A stretch of 64,000 bases of DNA from Bacteroidales bacterium (lineage in GTDB: Bacteria > Bacteroidota > Bacteroidia > Bacteroidales > JAFGUD01). Below are positions 8,113-17,891 of this stretch, one piece after another. The position numbers and the translations under genes were made by a program. The stretch spans positions 1 to 64,000 of the forward strand of contig JAFGUD010000235.1 of NCBI GenBank assembly GCA_016938685.1. Direction: 5' to 3'. A model generated the notes under the pieces. The model worked only from the letters and a program-made list of their open reading frames with translations, did not search any database and was not told where the DNA came from. Positions within the stretch are counted from its first letter, which is position 1; every line of letters starts with the position of its first letter.

Positions 8113-9228
8113 TTATTTTGTTGTAATTTCTACAATTTTAGTAGGATCTAACTTTTCATTTCTTTCATTAAGCTGTTTTACTACATTGTCGGCAATTTCC
8201 AACATCACTTTTGATTCAATGCTACCTTCTTGCATAATAGCAGGTTTTCCATTATCGGCATTTTCAACAATATTTTCAACCAAAGGAATTTGACCTAAGA
8301 GTTTTAAGTTAAATTTATCGGCTAACTTTTGCCCACCACCTTTTCCGAAAATATGATATTTTTTATCAGGAGCATCAGCAGGAGTAAACCAAGACATGTT
8401 TTCAACAATACCTAAAATCGGAACTTCAATTTTATTAGCTTTAAACATTCCAATTGACTTAATAACATCAGCAACTGCAACTTGTTGAGGAGTTGTAACA
8501 ATAACAGCACCTGTAACAGGTATTGTTTGAACCATAGTCAAAGGTACATCACCGGTTCCAGGAGGTAAATCAATTACAAAATAGTCTAAATCGCCCCATT
8601 TAACGTCATTAATAAGCTGTTTTACGGCGCTTGTAGCCATAGAACCACGCCAAATAAGAGCATCCTCTTCTTTTACAAAAAATCCGATAGAGATAAGTTT
8701 AATTCCAAATTTTTCAAAAGGAATAATGTAATCTTTTTCGTCAATTTTTTCAACCATTGGACGTTCAGTTGTTAATCCAAACATAGTTGGAATAGAAGGT
8801 CCGTAGACATCAGCATCAAGAAGCCCAACTTTTGCACCTGTTTTTGCCAAAGCAATAGCCAAATTTGTAGAAACTGTAGATTTGCCAACTCCTCCTTTGC
8901 CGGAAGCAACAGCAATAATATTTTTTACTTTATCCAATGGATTTTCAGCAACCTGTGGATTAACATTTACTTTTTGAAATTCTAATTTTTCGGCAGTAAC
9001 AGTAAGGTTTAGATTATAACCTGCTTTTTTTATGTCTGTTAAAACATTTGAAACAACTTTTTCTAGAGAATTTTTTAATGGAGACGATTTTTTATCTAAA
9101 TCAATTTTCAGATTAATGTTTTTGTCTTCAATTTGTAATTCTTTGATATATTCGCTAACAGGCTTATTTGATTCCGGAACAATAATGTCTTTTAACTTGC
9201 TGATAATTAAATCTTTTGTAACTTCCAT
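8113..9228 (-). CDS. mrp: Mrp/ApbC-type iron-sulfur carrier P-loop ATPase
   Basis: A 371-residue protein with an N-terminal MIP18/DUF59 domain (about 1-85) and a deviant Walker A P-loop SGKGGVGKST (109-118), followed by LLDADVYGPSIPTM and DLPPGTGD. The family loads and transfers Fe-S clusters. The C-terminal CxxC that binds the shared cluster in enteric Mrp/ApbC is missing: the corresponding segment reads ENMSWFTPADAPDKKYHIFG. I recall this CxxC-less form as common in Bacteroidota. It has its own promoter just before waaA ends. Confidence 0.93.
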   Translation of the reverse strand: MEVTKDLIISKLKDIIVPESNKPVSEYIKELQIEDKNINLKIDLDKKSSPLKNSLEKVVSNVLTDIKKAGYNLNLTVTAEKLEFQKVNVNPQVAENPLDKVKNIIAVASGKGGVGKSTVSTNLAIALAKTGAKVGLLDADVYGPSIPTMFGLTTERPMVEKIDEKDYIIPFEKFGIKLISIGFFVKEEDALIWRGSMATSAVKQLINDVKWGDLDYFVIDLPPGTGDVPLTMVQTIPVTGAVIVTTPQQVAVADVIKSIGMFKANKIEVPILGIVENMSWFTPADAPDKKYHIFGKGGGQKLADKFNLKLLGQIPLVENIVENADNGKPAIMQEGSIESKVMLEIADNVVKQLNERNEKLDPTKIVEITTK

Positions 9229-9273
9229 CTTTGTATTTTTTTTCTTATTTTTATTTAGTTTAAATAAACATTA

Positions 9274-9303
9274 CAAAGATAAAATAAATTTCAGGTTTTC
9301 AAA
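9274..9303 (-). promoter_or_regulatory. Promoter of mrp
   Basis: On the minus strand TTTG (9303-9300), 18-base spacer, TATCTTTG (9281-9274), a full match to TAnnTTTG. The ATG of mrp is 46 bases downstream. Confidence 0.6.
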
Positions 9304-10539
9304 TTATTTAAAAACATGTTCCATTATAACCTGACTTGCACCTTTATTTTTGCAAACATAGTTTTTTGCTTTTTCAGAAGTAGCCGAAATAAAATTAAGG
9401 TCTGAGAGAAAGGTTTTAACAATTGTATTAAACTCTTCAGAATCAGTAATTGAAAAAGCAGCTTTGAGTTCGATCAAATCTTTAGCTTCGTTAAATTTTT
9501 TAAAATTCGGACCAAAAATAACCGGCATTCCATAAACAGCAGCTTCAAGAATATTGTGTATTCCTGCACCAAAACCACCTCCAATATAAGCTATTTTACC
9601 ATACTTATATATCGAAGCCAACATTCCTATATTGTCAATAATCAAAACCTGATATTCAGAAACAGACTCTAAATTAGCTTTTGAATATCTTACAACTTTT
9701 TTGTTTAGCAATTGCAAAAGGTCAATTATTCTATTTTCTTCGATATTGTGAGGAGCAATAATAAATTTAATATCATCAACATTAGAATTAATAAATTGGG
9801 AAATAATTTTTTCATCACTTGGCCAAGTACTTCCGGCAACAAAACAAATGCTATTACCTGCAAATTCTTCAATAATATTAAAATCAACAGATTTTTCCGA
9901 TATTTCAATTACTCGATCAAATCTAGTATCTCCGGCTATTGTAACAGTTTCTATTCCAATGTTTTTCAATAAAAACAATGATTCTTTATCCTGAACAAAA
10001 AAATGATTAAAACATTTTAAAACCTCAGCATATTTTTTACCTTTTCTTTTAAAAAAAATTTGATTTCTGCGAAAAACACCGGAAACAAGAAACAATGGAA
10101 TATTCTTTTTGTGAATTTGTTGAATATAATTAACCCAGAAATCGTATTTAACAAAAAACACCAGAGATGGGTTTATCAATTTTAAGAACAAATTTGCATT
10201 TTTCTTTGTATCAACAGGTAGATAAAAGACATAATCTGCGCTCTCATAATTTTTTCGAATTTCGTAACCGGAAGGAGAAAAAAAAGTAATCAATATTTTT
10301 TTGGAAGTATTTTGTCGTTTTATTTTTTCAATCAAAGGCCTGGCTTGCTCAAATTCACCCAGCGATGAAACATGAAACCAGATAACATTTTCTGAAGCAA
10401 TATTCAATTGTGATATTTTAGCAAAAATATTTTTTCTTCCTTTAATCCACAATTTTGCTTTGGGGTTAAAAAAAGAAGCTAACCACACTAAAAAAGCATA
10501 ACCTCTAATACCTATTGAATAAAAAAATCTAAAGAGCAT
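9304..10539 (-). CDS. waaA: 3-deoxy-D-manno-octulosonic acid (Kdo) transferase
   Basis: A 411-residue GT30 family enzyme that adds Kdo to lipid A precursor at the inner face of the cytoplasmic membrane. Visible hallmarks are an N-terminal membrane anchor, HVSSLGEFEQARPLI (the Glu of the family active site), 'VFFVKYDFWVNYI', 'VSGVFRRNQIFF', and the GDTRFDR and GGGFGAGIHNILEAAVYGMPV nucleotide-sugar-binding segments. It lies 6 bases after trkA on the same strand and is probably cotranscribed. It shows that the organism makes Kdo-containing lipopolysaccharide. Confidence 0.94.
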   Translation of the reverse strand: MLFRFFYSIGIRGYAFLVWLASFFNPKAKLWIKGRKNIFAKISQLNIASENVIWFHVSSLGEFEQARPLIEKIKRQNTSKKILITFFSPSGYEIRKNYESADYVFYLPVDTKKNANLFLKLINPSLVFFVKYDFWVNYIQQIHKKNIPLFLVSGVFRRNQIFFKRKGKKYAEVLKCFNHFFVQDKESLFLLKNIGIETVTIAGDTRFDRVIEISEKSVDFNIIEEFAGNSICFVAGSTWPSDEKIISQFINSNVDDIKFIIAPHNIEENRIIDLLQLLNKKVVRYSKANLESVSEYQVLIIDNIGMLASIYKYGKIAYIGGGFGAGIHNILEAAVYGMPVIFGPNFKKFNEAKDLIELKAAFSITDSEEFNTIVKTFLSDLNFISATSEKAKNYVCKNKGASQVIMEHVFK

Positions 10540-10545
10540 TTTTTT

Positions 10546-11886
10546 TTATTTAAACCATTTGGCTATTTTTGAACTAAACCCCGGCAAACAAAAAACAACA
10601 ACTTTATCATCAGGCAGTAATTGAGTGTCCCCGACCGCAATAAAAGGCATTTCTTGTCTAACTATACCTCCGATTATTGCTTGCTCAGGAAAGTCCAAAT
10701 CTTTAATGGGTTTACGAATAACCTTAGAACTATTGTGAACTACAAATTCTAGTATTTCAGCCTGCGTGTCTGTAAAATACTGAATACTAAGAACTTCTGC
10801 ATCAATCACAAGAGCAAAAATTTTACTGGCAGCAATAAGTTTTTTATTAACAACATAATCAATCTCAGATGATTTCGCTAAATCAAAATAATCAATATTT
10901 TCTATTTCTGCAAAAGTATTTTTTACACCAAGTTTCTTCGCCAACATACAAGAAAGCATATTTATTTCAGAATTTCCGGCAACTGCAATAAAGGCGTCTG
11001 TTTTACCAATCCCCTCATCAAGTAAAAAATCAGCAGTTCTGGCTTCCGAATTTAAAACAAGAGTATCTTTTAACATATCAGCAATCTCAAAACTTTTGTC
11101 TCTAAGTTTTTCAAACAATTTTACATAACAATGCTTTTCTAATAATTTTGCAACCTTAACACCAATTCTACTACCACCCAAAATCATTACATTTTTTATA
11201 TCGTGTTCATGTTCCCCTATAATAGAAGACACAATAGTTCTACCTTTATCATCTGTAATAATGTACAAAATATCATTAAGTAAAATAGTATCTTTTCCTC
11301 TTGGGATTATTGTGTCAGACTCACGAACAATAGCAACAATTCTAGCAACAACCCCCGGGAAAAGCTGAGCAATATCACTCAAGTTTTTGTTAACAAGATC
11401 CGACTTTTCTGTAATACGAATAGTATATAAATTAAGTTTTCCGGAAGCAAAGCTTATTGTTTTCAATATTCCCGGCTGCTTTAAATGATTATAAATTTCT
11501 TCACTCGCTAGAATTTCGGGATAAATAAGAATATCCACACCTAAATCCCTTAACATTTGCTCATTGTCTTCAACCAAATACTCTGAATTATCAATTCTGG
11601 CAACAGTTTGTTTTGCACCTAATTTTTTCGCTAAAATTGCACTTAATATATTTGTTTCCTGATAATTAGACACTGCAATAAATAATTTGGCCTTCCCAAT
11701 TTCAGCTTCTTCAAGTATCTGACGAGAAGATGCAGTTCCAAAAACAGTCATAACGTCATAATGAGATGCAATTTCGTGTAAATTATCTCTATTACTATCA
11801 ATAATAACAACATCATGATTATTATCAGTAAACATTTTAACTAAATGAGTACCAACATTTCCGGCTCCGGCTATAACAATTCGCAT
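10546..11886 (-). CDS. trkA: Trk potassium uptake regulatory subunit TrkA
   Basis: A 446-residue peripheral protein with two RCK modules, each a Rossmann nucleotide-binding domain followed by a TrkA_C domain. The glycine-rich loops are MRIVIAGAGNVGTHL at the N-terminus and VMILGGSRIGVKVAKLL in the second half. It gates TrkH-type potassium channels in response to nucleotides. I start it at the ATG ending at 11886, giving the usual family length, because the promoter lies only 77 bases upstream and a longer frame to 11946 would start almost on it. No trkH is adjacent. Confidence 0.94.
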   Translation of the reverse strand: MRIVIAGAGNVGTHLVKMFTDNNHDVVIIDSNRDNLHEIASHYDVMTVFGTASSRQILEEAEIGKAKLFIAVSNYQETNILSAILAKKLGAKQTVARIDNSEYLVEDNEQMLRDLGVDILIYPEILASEEIYNHLKQPGILKTISFASGKLNLYTIRITEKSDLVNKNLSDIAQLFPGVVARIVAIVRESDTIIPRGKDTILLNDILYIITDDKGRTIVSSIIGEHEHDIKNVMILGGSRIGVKVAKLLEKHCYVKLFEKLRDKSFEIADMLKDTLVLNSEARTADFLLDEGIGKTDAFIAVAGNSEINMLSCMLAKKLGVKNTFAEIENIDYFDLAKSSEIDYVVNKKLIAASKIFALVIDAEVLSIQYFTDTQAEILEFVVHNSSKVIRKPIKDLDFPEQAIIGGIVRQEMPFIAVGDTQLLPDDKVVVFCLPGFSSKIAKWFK

Positions 11887-11962
11887 TCTAAAAAAATTTT
11901 TCAATAATATAAATACTCTACTTTGAATATATTTGACAAAAAGCAAAGAAAATTTCGGAGCG

Positions 11963-11970
11963 CAAATTTA
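11963..11970 (-). promoter_or_regulatory. Promoter -7 element of trkA-waaA
   Basis: On the minus strand TAAATTTG, a full match to TAnnTTTG, 77 bases before the chosen trkA start. Confidence 0.5.
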
Positions 11971-12068
11971 CTAATATTTAAACAAAATACAATCAAAAAA
12001 GAAACTGTTAAGCCTCAAAAAAAGTGATAATATTTGTTAATTGATAAACAAAAATTGACAATTGTTTT

Positions 12069-12076
12069 TATATTTG
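12069..12076 (+). promoter_or_regulatory. Promoter -7 element of the DUF2723 gene
   Basis: TATATTTG, a full match to TAnnTTTG, 43 bases before the ATG. No good -33 element is visible. Confidence 0.5.
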
Positions 12077-12118
12077 CCGAGTTTTAAGCAATAATATACT
12101 AAATCAAAAAATAGAACA

Positions 12119-15100
12119 ATGACTGATTTTAAGAAATTTAACTTAATCGGAGGTTGGATAGTTTTTGCTATTGCAGCATTTACATATATTTCGACAATGG
12201 AGCCGACTTCCAGTCTGTGGGACTGCGGAGAATTTATAGCAACATCATACAAATTAGAAGTAGGACATCCTCCGGGAGCACCTCTTTTTATGATGATTGC
12301 AAAAGTTGCGTCACTACTTTCCTTTGGTAATCTCACAAAAGTAGCAATGACAATGAACTTAGTTTCTGCATTATCAAGTGCATTTACAATATTATTCTTA
12401 TTTTGGTCTATAAGTTATATTGCCAGAAAAATAATTCTTAGAAATTCAGACGAAAAAGTTCTTTCAAAAGGTCAATTGTACGCAGTTATTGGAAGTGCTG
12501 CTGTGGGAGCTTTAGCATATACATTTAGCGATTCATTTTGGTTTTCTGCAGTAGAAGCAGAAGTTTATGCAATGTCATCTCTATTTACGGCGGTAGTTTT
12601 TTGGGCTATCCTGAAATGGGACGAACAAGCGGACGAACCACATTCTGACAGATGGATAATACTAATAGCTTATTTAATGGGGCTTTCAATTGGAGTTCAC
12701 TTACTTAACTTGCTTGTAATTCCTGCAATAGCATTGGTTTACTATTTCAGAAAATTCAAACCAACAATAGGAGGTTCTTTTTTAGTGCTAATTGGGTCAG
12801 GAGTTGTTCTTCTTTTTGTTATGTACGGAGTAATTCAAGGATTAGTTGGGGTTGCTTCCGGATTTGAAAAAATGTTCGTTAACTCATTCGGATTACCTTT
12901 TAATTCAGGGCTATTATTCTTTCTTGTAATACTTATCGGTGCTATAGTAGGACTTTTATATTGGACAAAGAAAAATTCAAAACAAGTAATACATACTTCT
13001 CTGTTAGCATTTTTAGTGATAATAATTGGATATTCTTCATTTGCAATGATAATGATTCGATCTGCTGCAAATCCTCCAATTGATGAAAACGACCCTGAAA
13101 ACACATTTGCTTTAAAATCATACTTAAATCGCGAACAATACGGTGACAGACCACTTATTTCGGGGCAATACTACGATGCTGATGCAGTTGATAAAATAGA
13201 CCTTTTCACTTATGTTAGAAGTGGGGAGAAATATATCAAAGTTAAAAAAACAAACCCAAAATATTTGTACGACCCCAAAAGAACAACTATTTTCCCAAGA
13301 ATGTACAGTTCAAGTCCTGAACATATTCAGGCATACAAAACATGGGGGAATGTTAAAGGAAGTAAAGAACCTACTTTTGCAAACAATATGGTTTTTTTCA
13401 TGAATTATCAGGTAGGTTTTATGTATTTTAGATATTTTGCCTGGAACTTTATAGGAAAACAAAATGATATTCAAAATCACGGAGGTCCACTAAACGGAAA
13501 TTGGTTAAGTGGAATACCTTTTCTCGATAAAATTGTTTCTCCACAAGAAGATATACCAGATAAATGGAAAAACGAAGAATCAAGAAACACCTATTTCTTC
13601 TTACCTCTAATTTTAGGGATTTTAGGTTTTGTTTTTCACTTAAGCAAAGAAAAACAATCATTTTGGGTAGTCTTTTTATTATTCTTCATGACAGGTATAG
13701 CAATTGTTTTATATCTAAACCAAACCCCTTATCAACCACGCGAACGGGATTATGCTTATGTCGGTTCATTTTACGCTTTTTCTATATGGATTGGCTTAGC
13801 TGTTATTGCGGCTTACGATGCTATTAAATTTATTAAAAATAACGCAACAAGAGCGATTGCTGTAACCGCAGTAATGCTTCTTGTTCCTGTACTAATGGCT
13901 TTCCAAAACTGGGATGACCATGACCGTTCAGGAAGATATCACACATTGGCTTTTGCTTCAAATTATCTAAATTCTTGCGCTGATAACGCAATCTTATTCA
14001 CTTTTGGAGATAATGACACATTCCCATTGTGGTTTGCTCAAGAAGTTGAAGAAGTTAGAACTGACGTTAGAGACGTAAATCTTAGTCTTTTCAGCACAGA
14101 TTGGTACACGAACCAAATGAAACGTAAAGCATACGATTCCGATCCAATTCCTGTTTCATTAGACGAAAGCACTTATTTAGTTGGAACAAGAGACGTTGTT
14201 TTTGTTAAAGACAATCCAAATGTATTATTTGAGGAAAAATATCAAGCTAACAAAAAAGAGCTTGAACCATTTTATATTGACTTATACAACGAAATGATGA
14301 TTGTTGTAGAAAACTCTAGTTTCAAAACACAATATCCTTCTGACTATGAAACATTATCAAAAGGATCAAATTCATTAGGATTACAAGGTTTTATAGCTTT
14401 TGTAAATACATTAAGCGCTAATGCTGAAAAATTGGGAATTGACAAAGAATCTATTGAATCTTTAAAAACAAATGTTAATAATTTTACACAAAAAGTAGCA
14501 GATTCTTATGCTCCTATCGATGCTGTTATGAAATTTGTAATTTCTGATGATCCAAATACAAAATTGGGTTACGGAGATGAGAAAGTTGATTATTTGCCAA
14601 CAAAAAAATTACTTATTCCTGTTGACAAACAAAAAATTATTGATTTAGGATTTATACCTAAAGAAGACGAAGACAAAATTGTTGACAACGTTAAGTTTAC
14701 CATAAACAAACAATATTTGCTTAAAGCACAATGGTTAATTCTTCAAATGCTTGCAGAAAACAACTGGGAACGACCAATTTATTTTGCAACAAGTATTGGA
14801 AATGAAAATTACATGGGATTAACAAGTTATTTCCGTTTAGAAGGATTTGCATACAGATTAGTACCTATTAAAACTCCTCCGAAAGAACAAGGTGTGTTTG
14901 GGGATATCAATACAGATATTCTTTATGACAATGTAATGAACAAATTCACCTGGGGAAATATTAACGAACCAGGATACAATGTTGATCATTATGTAGAAAG
15001 GACAATTGCTGTGATGGACATTAGAGATTTATTCCATCGTTTAGCAAAAGCCTTAGTTGAAGAAGGGAAAGAGGAAAAAGCATTAGAAGTTCTAAATAAA

Positions 15101-15424
15101 GTAGTTGAAGTTCTTCCTGATTATGCAATTCCTTATGACTATTCAATGTTACCAATTATCGAAGATTATTATTTAATAGGTGAATTTGAGAAAGGAAATC
15201 AAATAGCTTATGTAATTCTGGACAATTATGCTCAACAATTGCAGTATTTCTCTCATTTTAAAGGTGAACAAGCAACATTTATTGAAAGAGATCAAACAAT
15301 TGCGGTTTATGTGCTTCAACAACTTTATGCTTATGCAACTGAATACGAACAAGAAGAGTTATTGAACAAAGTAGCTCCTATATTTCAAGCAAATATAGAT
15401 AAAGCAAATTTTAACATGCAATAG
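12119..15424 (+). CDS. DUF2723 multispanning membrane protein, TMEM260-like
   Basis: A 1101-residue protein. Residues 1-115 carry the DUF2723 signature with WDCGEF (34-39, candidate Asp35 and Glu38 in the first external loop) and 'LEVGHPPGAPLFM'. About ten transmembrane helices follow up to residue ~600, with a soluble C-terminal half ending in TPR-like helices. The family has a GT-C glycosyltransferase-like plan, and the animal homologue TMEM260 is reported to be a protein O-mannosyltransferase. A role in O-glycosylation of exported proteins is an inference here. It has its own promoter and terminator. No frame disruption is seen. Confidence 0.85.
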   Translation: MTDFKKFNLIGGWIVFAIAAFTYISTMEPTSSLWDCGEFIATSYKLEVGHPPGAPLFMMIAKVASLLSFGNLTKVAMTMNLVSALSSAFTILFLFWSISYIARKIILRNSDEKVLSKGQLYAVIGSAAVGALAYTFSDSFWFSAVEAEVYAMSSLFTAVVFWAILKWDEQADEPHSDRWIILIAYLMGLSIGVHLLNLLVIPAIALVYYFRKFKPTIGGSFLVLIGSGVVLLFVMYGVIQGLVGVASGFEKMFVNSFGLPFNSGLLFFLVILIGAIVGLLYWTKKNSKQVIHTSLLAFLVIIIGYSSFAMIMIRSAANPPIDENDPENTFALKSYLNREQYGDRPLISGQYYDADAVDKIDLFTYVRSGEKYIKVKKTNPKYLYDPKRTTIFPRMYSSSPEHIQAYKTWGNVKGSKEPTFANNMVFFMNYQVGFMYFRYFAWNFIGKQNDIQNHGGPLNGNWLSGIPFLDKIVSPQEDIPDKWKNEESRNTYFFLPLILGILGFVFHLSKEKQSFWVVFLLFFMTGIAIVLYLNQTPYQPRERDYAYVGSFYAFSIWIGLAVIAAYDAIKFIKNNATRAIAVTAVMLLVPVLMAFQNWDDHDRSGRYHTLAFASNYLNSCADNAILFTFGDNDTFPLWFAQEVEEVRTDVRDVNLSLFSTDWYTNQMKRKAYDSDPIPVSLDESTYLVGTRDVVFVKDNPNVLFEEKYQANKKELEPFYIDLYNEMMIVVENSSFKTQYPSDYETLSKGSNSLGLQGFIAFVNTLSANAEKLGIDKESIESLKTNVNNFTQKVADSYAPIDAVMKFVISDDPNTKLGYGDEKVDYLPTKKLLIPVDKQKIIDLGFIPKEDEDKIVDNVKFTINKQYLLKAQWLILQMLAENNWERPIYFATSIGNENYMGLTSYFRLEGFAYRLVPIKTPPKEQGVFGDINTDILYDNVMNKFTWGNINEPGYNVDHYVERTIAVMDIRDLFHRLAKALVEEGKEEKALEVLNKVVEVLPDYAIPYDYSMLPIIEDYYLIGEFEKGNQIAYVILDNYAQQLQYFSHFKGEQATFIERDQTIAVYVLQQLYAYATEYEQEELLNKVAPIFQANIDKANFNMQ

Positions 15425-15445
15425 ACAAAAAAAACAATAAATATA

Positions 15446-15474
15446 AAGCCAATTCCATTGAATTGGCTTTTTTT
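15446..15474 (+). terminator. Rho-independent terminator
   Basis: A perfect 10-bp stem AAGCCAATTC / GAATTGGCTT with a 4-base loop and seven T residues, ending the DUF2723 gene. Confidence 0.92.
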
Positions 15475-15533
15475 ATATAATAATTTAAAACGGCATTAAA
15501 TATAATTCAAAAAAAAATATTTTAAATTCAATG

Positions 15534-15564
15534 TTTGATTTTTATTGATTTTTTGATAATTTTA
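15534..15564 (+). promoter_or_regulatory. Promoter of the LRR-KAP cassette
   Basis: TTTG (15534-15537), 19-base spacer, TAATTTTA (15557-15564, one mismatch to TAnnTTTG). The ATG is 20 bases downstream. Confidence 0.55.
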
Positions 15565-15583
15565 CACAATAAAGCACTCACAA

Positions 15584-17722
15584 ATGGAACAACCCGAAAT
15601 AATAAAAAAATTAGCTGAAAGTTTAAATTTTGAGTTTAATGAAGTTAGCAGTGTACGTAGTATTTTCTTTGATTTAGCTGAAAAAGAAGCAACATATTCG
15701 CTAAATAATTCAAACGAAATTATCGGTCTTAAAATCAAAGGTTTTGAACTTCAGGAAATTCCGGATGAAATTACAGAACTAAAATCTCTTTCAGTTTTAA
15801 ATTTCAGCAGAAATAAATTTTCAGATCTTAATCCTTTAAAAAGTCTATTTGAACTAACTGCTTTGAACCTAGACGACAACAAAATTTCGGACTTAGAACC
15901 AATATCTAATCTTCTGAAAATAAAATGGTTAAACCTACAATTTAATGAGATTTCAGACATAAATTCGGCATATAAATTAAAGCAGTTACGAAAACTTTAT
16001 CTAGATAATAATTCCATTAACAATATCAGCGGAATAAGCCGATTAACATATCTCACGGAATTATCGCTGGTTTCAAACAATATAAAAGACATTAAACCTT
16101 TAACTTATAACAATAACCTAAAAAAACTGGATCTTTCAAACAACAAAATAATTGATGTTTCCGAAATAATTAAACTTACAAATCTTGAAGAATTAAATAT
16201 TTCCAGAAATAAAATTACTGTAGTTCCTGATTTAAGAGCAATACGAACACTTGTTTCATTTAAAGTTTCATATAATAAAATAAAATCGACCAAAGTTTTT
16301 GAAGGGCTTAGATGTTCAATTGATGCAAATGGAAATCCAATAAAAGATGTCTATATTTTTAACGAACCACAAAAAGGTGTTTTGTATATTGATGGACTTA
16401 CCAATATTACTGCAAATATTTTAGACCAGATTGTTACAGAAAAAGGATCAATGGCAGGAATTTTCGGTAAATGGGGACGAGGAAAAACTTTTTTCTGGAA
16501 AGTGCTTCGCACCAAAATGGAGCAAAAAAATTATCAGATAGTAGAATTTTTAGCTTGGAAATATCACGACACACCTGCTTCTTGGGCATATTTATACGAG
16601 GCATTCGCAAAAAAATATTTCAACAAACCTCAAAATAAATTTTCATTAAAATGGATTTCGTACATTATAAAAATAATAATCACAAATTTCCGAAGAGAAC
16701 CAATTTTAAATTTTTTTCGCCTTATTATCGGCGTTTTTGTTCCTATAATGCTCTATTTTGGAGTTAAAAGAAACATTGACAATTTTAGTGGTAATTTTGA
16801 ATTTTTAGATGGACTGGAATTTAATATTGGATTTTGGGGTACTTATATCTCGGTTATAGGTTATTATTTTTCAAAGATATACAGCCTTAATATGCCTAAT
16901 ATTTTCAAGCGAATTTCCGCCAAAAAATTTGAAAATTTACTGGGAATGCAAGCAACAATAGAAAAAGAATTTGTTTTTTTGTTCAAAACATGGAAAAAGA
17001 AAGTTATTCTTTTTGTTGATGACCTTGACAGATGCAGCGAAGACCACATTCTGAACATCATCGACTCTTTACGAATAATGACTGAAAATCAAATAATATC
17101 AGAAAATTTAACCATTTTAGCCGCTATTGACGAAAGAATATTAAAGCGCGTTATCAAAAATAAATACAAAGAAATGGTTGAGGACGATAAACAAATTATT
17201 CATAACCTCACTCGCGAATACCTCGATAAATTATTTCTTTTCGGCATAAAACTTTCAGCTTTAAGCAACGAAGAAAAAATAGATATTTTTGATAATTACA
17301 CAAACAATCTTCAAGTTCTTTTTGGTTCTCTAACCTACGATATGAACGATAAAAACTTTGACACAGAAATACAACGTGTTTACAGAGAAGACTTTACATT
17401 TATCAGAAAATATCTAAAACTTGTTACAGAAATTACACCACGACAAATCAGAATTATTTACAATAAATATATTTTAGCCAACGAAATATTAAAATTAAAA
17501 TCGAATCAAATAGAATTAAGCAATGACCAAAAAGAAATAATTATTGCTCTAATAATGTGGTTTTCAATAGAAAGCAAAATAGAAGACTTAAATTCATTTT
17601 TCAAAAATGTAACTGAAACCGAAGACAAATTCACGCTAAAGTTATTTAACAAAGAATTTGAATCAAGCGGTAAAATGTGGCACAAATACATAGACATTGT
17701 TCGCGCTACGGTTCCTTATTAG
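15584..17722 (+). CDS. Leucine-rich repeat protein fused to a KAP-family P-loop NTPase
   Basis: A 712-residue fusion. Residues ~46-255 are about nine leucine-rich repeats of the internalin-like 22-residue type (L..L.L..NkIsDl.pl). A KAP NTPase follows, with Walker A GKWGRGKT (295-302), two predicted transmembrane helices inserted between the motifs (about 378-393 and 412-430), and Walker B VILFVDDLDRC (474-484). Helical inserts between Walker A and B are a known KAP trait. KAP NTPases are membrane-associated and some (PifA) exclude phage. The repeats probably sense a ligand and the NTPase responds. It heads a three-gene unit and has no terminator behind it. Confidence 0.85.
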   Translation: MEQPEIIKKLAESLNFEFNEVSSVRSIFFDLAEKEATYSLNNSNEIIGLKIKGFELQEIPDEITELKSLSVLNFSRNKFSDLNPLKSLFELTALNLDDNKISDLEPISNLLKIKWLNLQFNEISDINSAYKLKQLRKLYLDNNSINNISGISRLTYLTELSLVSNNIKDIKPLTYNNNLKKLDLSNNKIIDVSEIIKLTNLEELNISRNKITVVPDLRAIRTLVSFKVSYNKIKSTKVFEGLRCSIDANGNPIKDVYIFNEPQKGVLYIDGLTNITANILDQIVTEKGSMAGIFGKWGRGKTFFWKVLRTKMEQKNYQIVEFLAWKYHDTPASWAYLYEAFAKKYFNKPQNKFSLKWISYIIKIIITNFRREPILNFFRLIIGVFVPIMLYFGVKRNIDNFSGNFEFLDGLEFNIGFWGTYISVIGYYFSKIYSLNMPNIFKRISAKKFENLLGMQATIEKEFVFLFKTWKKKVILFVDDLDRCSEDHILNIIDSLRIMTENQIISENLTILAAIDERILKRVIKNKYKEMVEDDKQIIHNLTREYLDKLFLFGIKLSALSNEEKIDIFDNYTNNLQVLFGSLTYDMNDKNFDTEIQRVYREDFTFIRKYLKLVTEITPRQIRIIYNKYILANEILKLKSNQIELSNDQKEIIIALIMWFSIESKIEDLNSFFKNVTETEDKFTLKLFNKEFESSGKMWHKYIDIVRATVPY

Positions 17723-17891
17723 TGAAAAGTTGAAAGAAAGAAAATGGAAGAAAATATTGAACGTTAAAAATTAAAAACTTGACGAACTCAACTAACTATA
17801 TTGAACTTTTTTGTATATTTATCGCAAGAAAAATCAGTTAAACAGTAAAGTTTGGACTACTTTTTGACTATTTTATAAAAACATTAAAATT

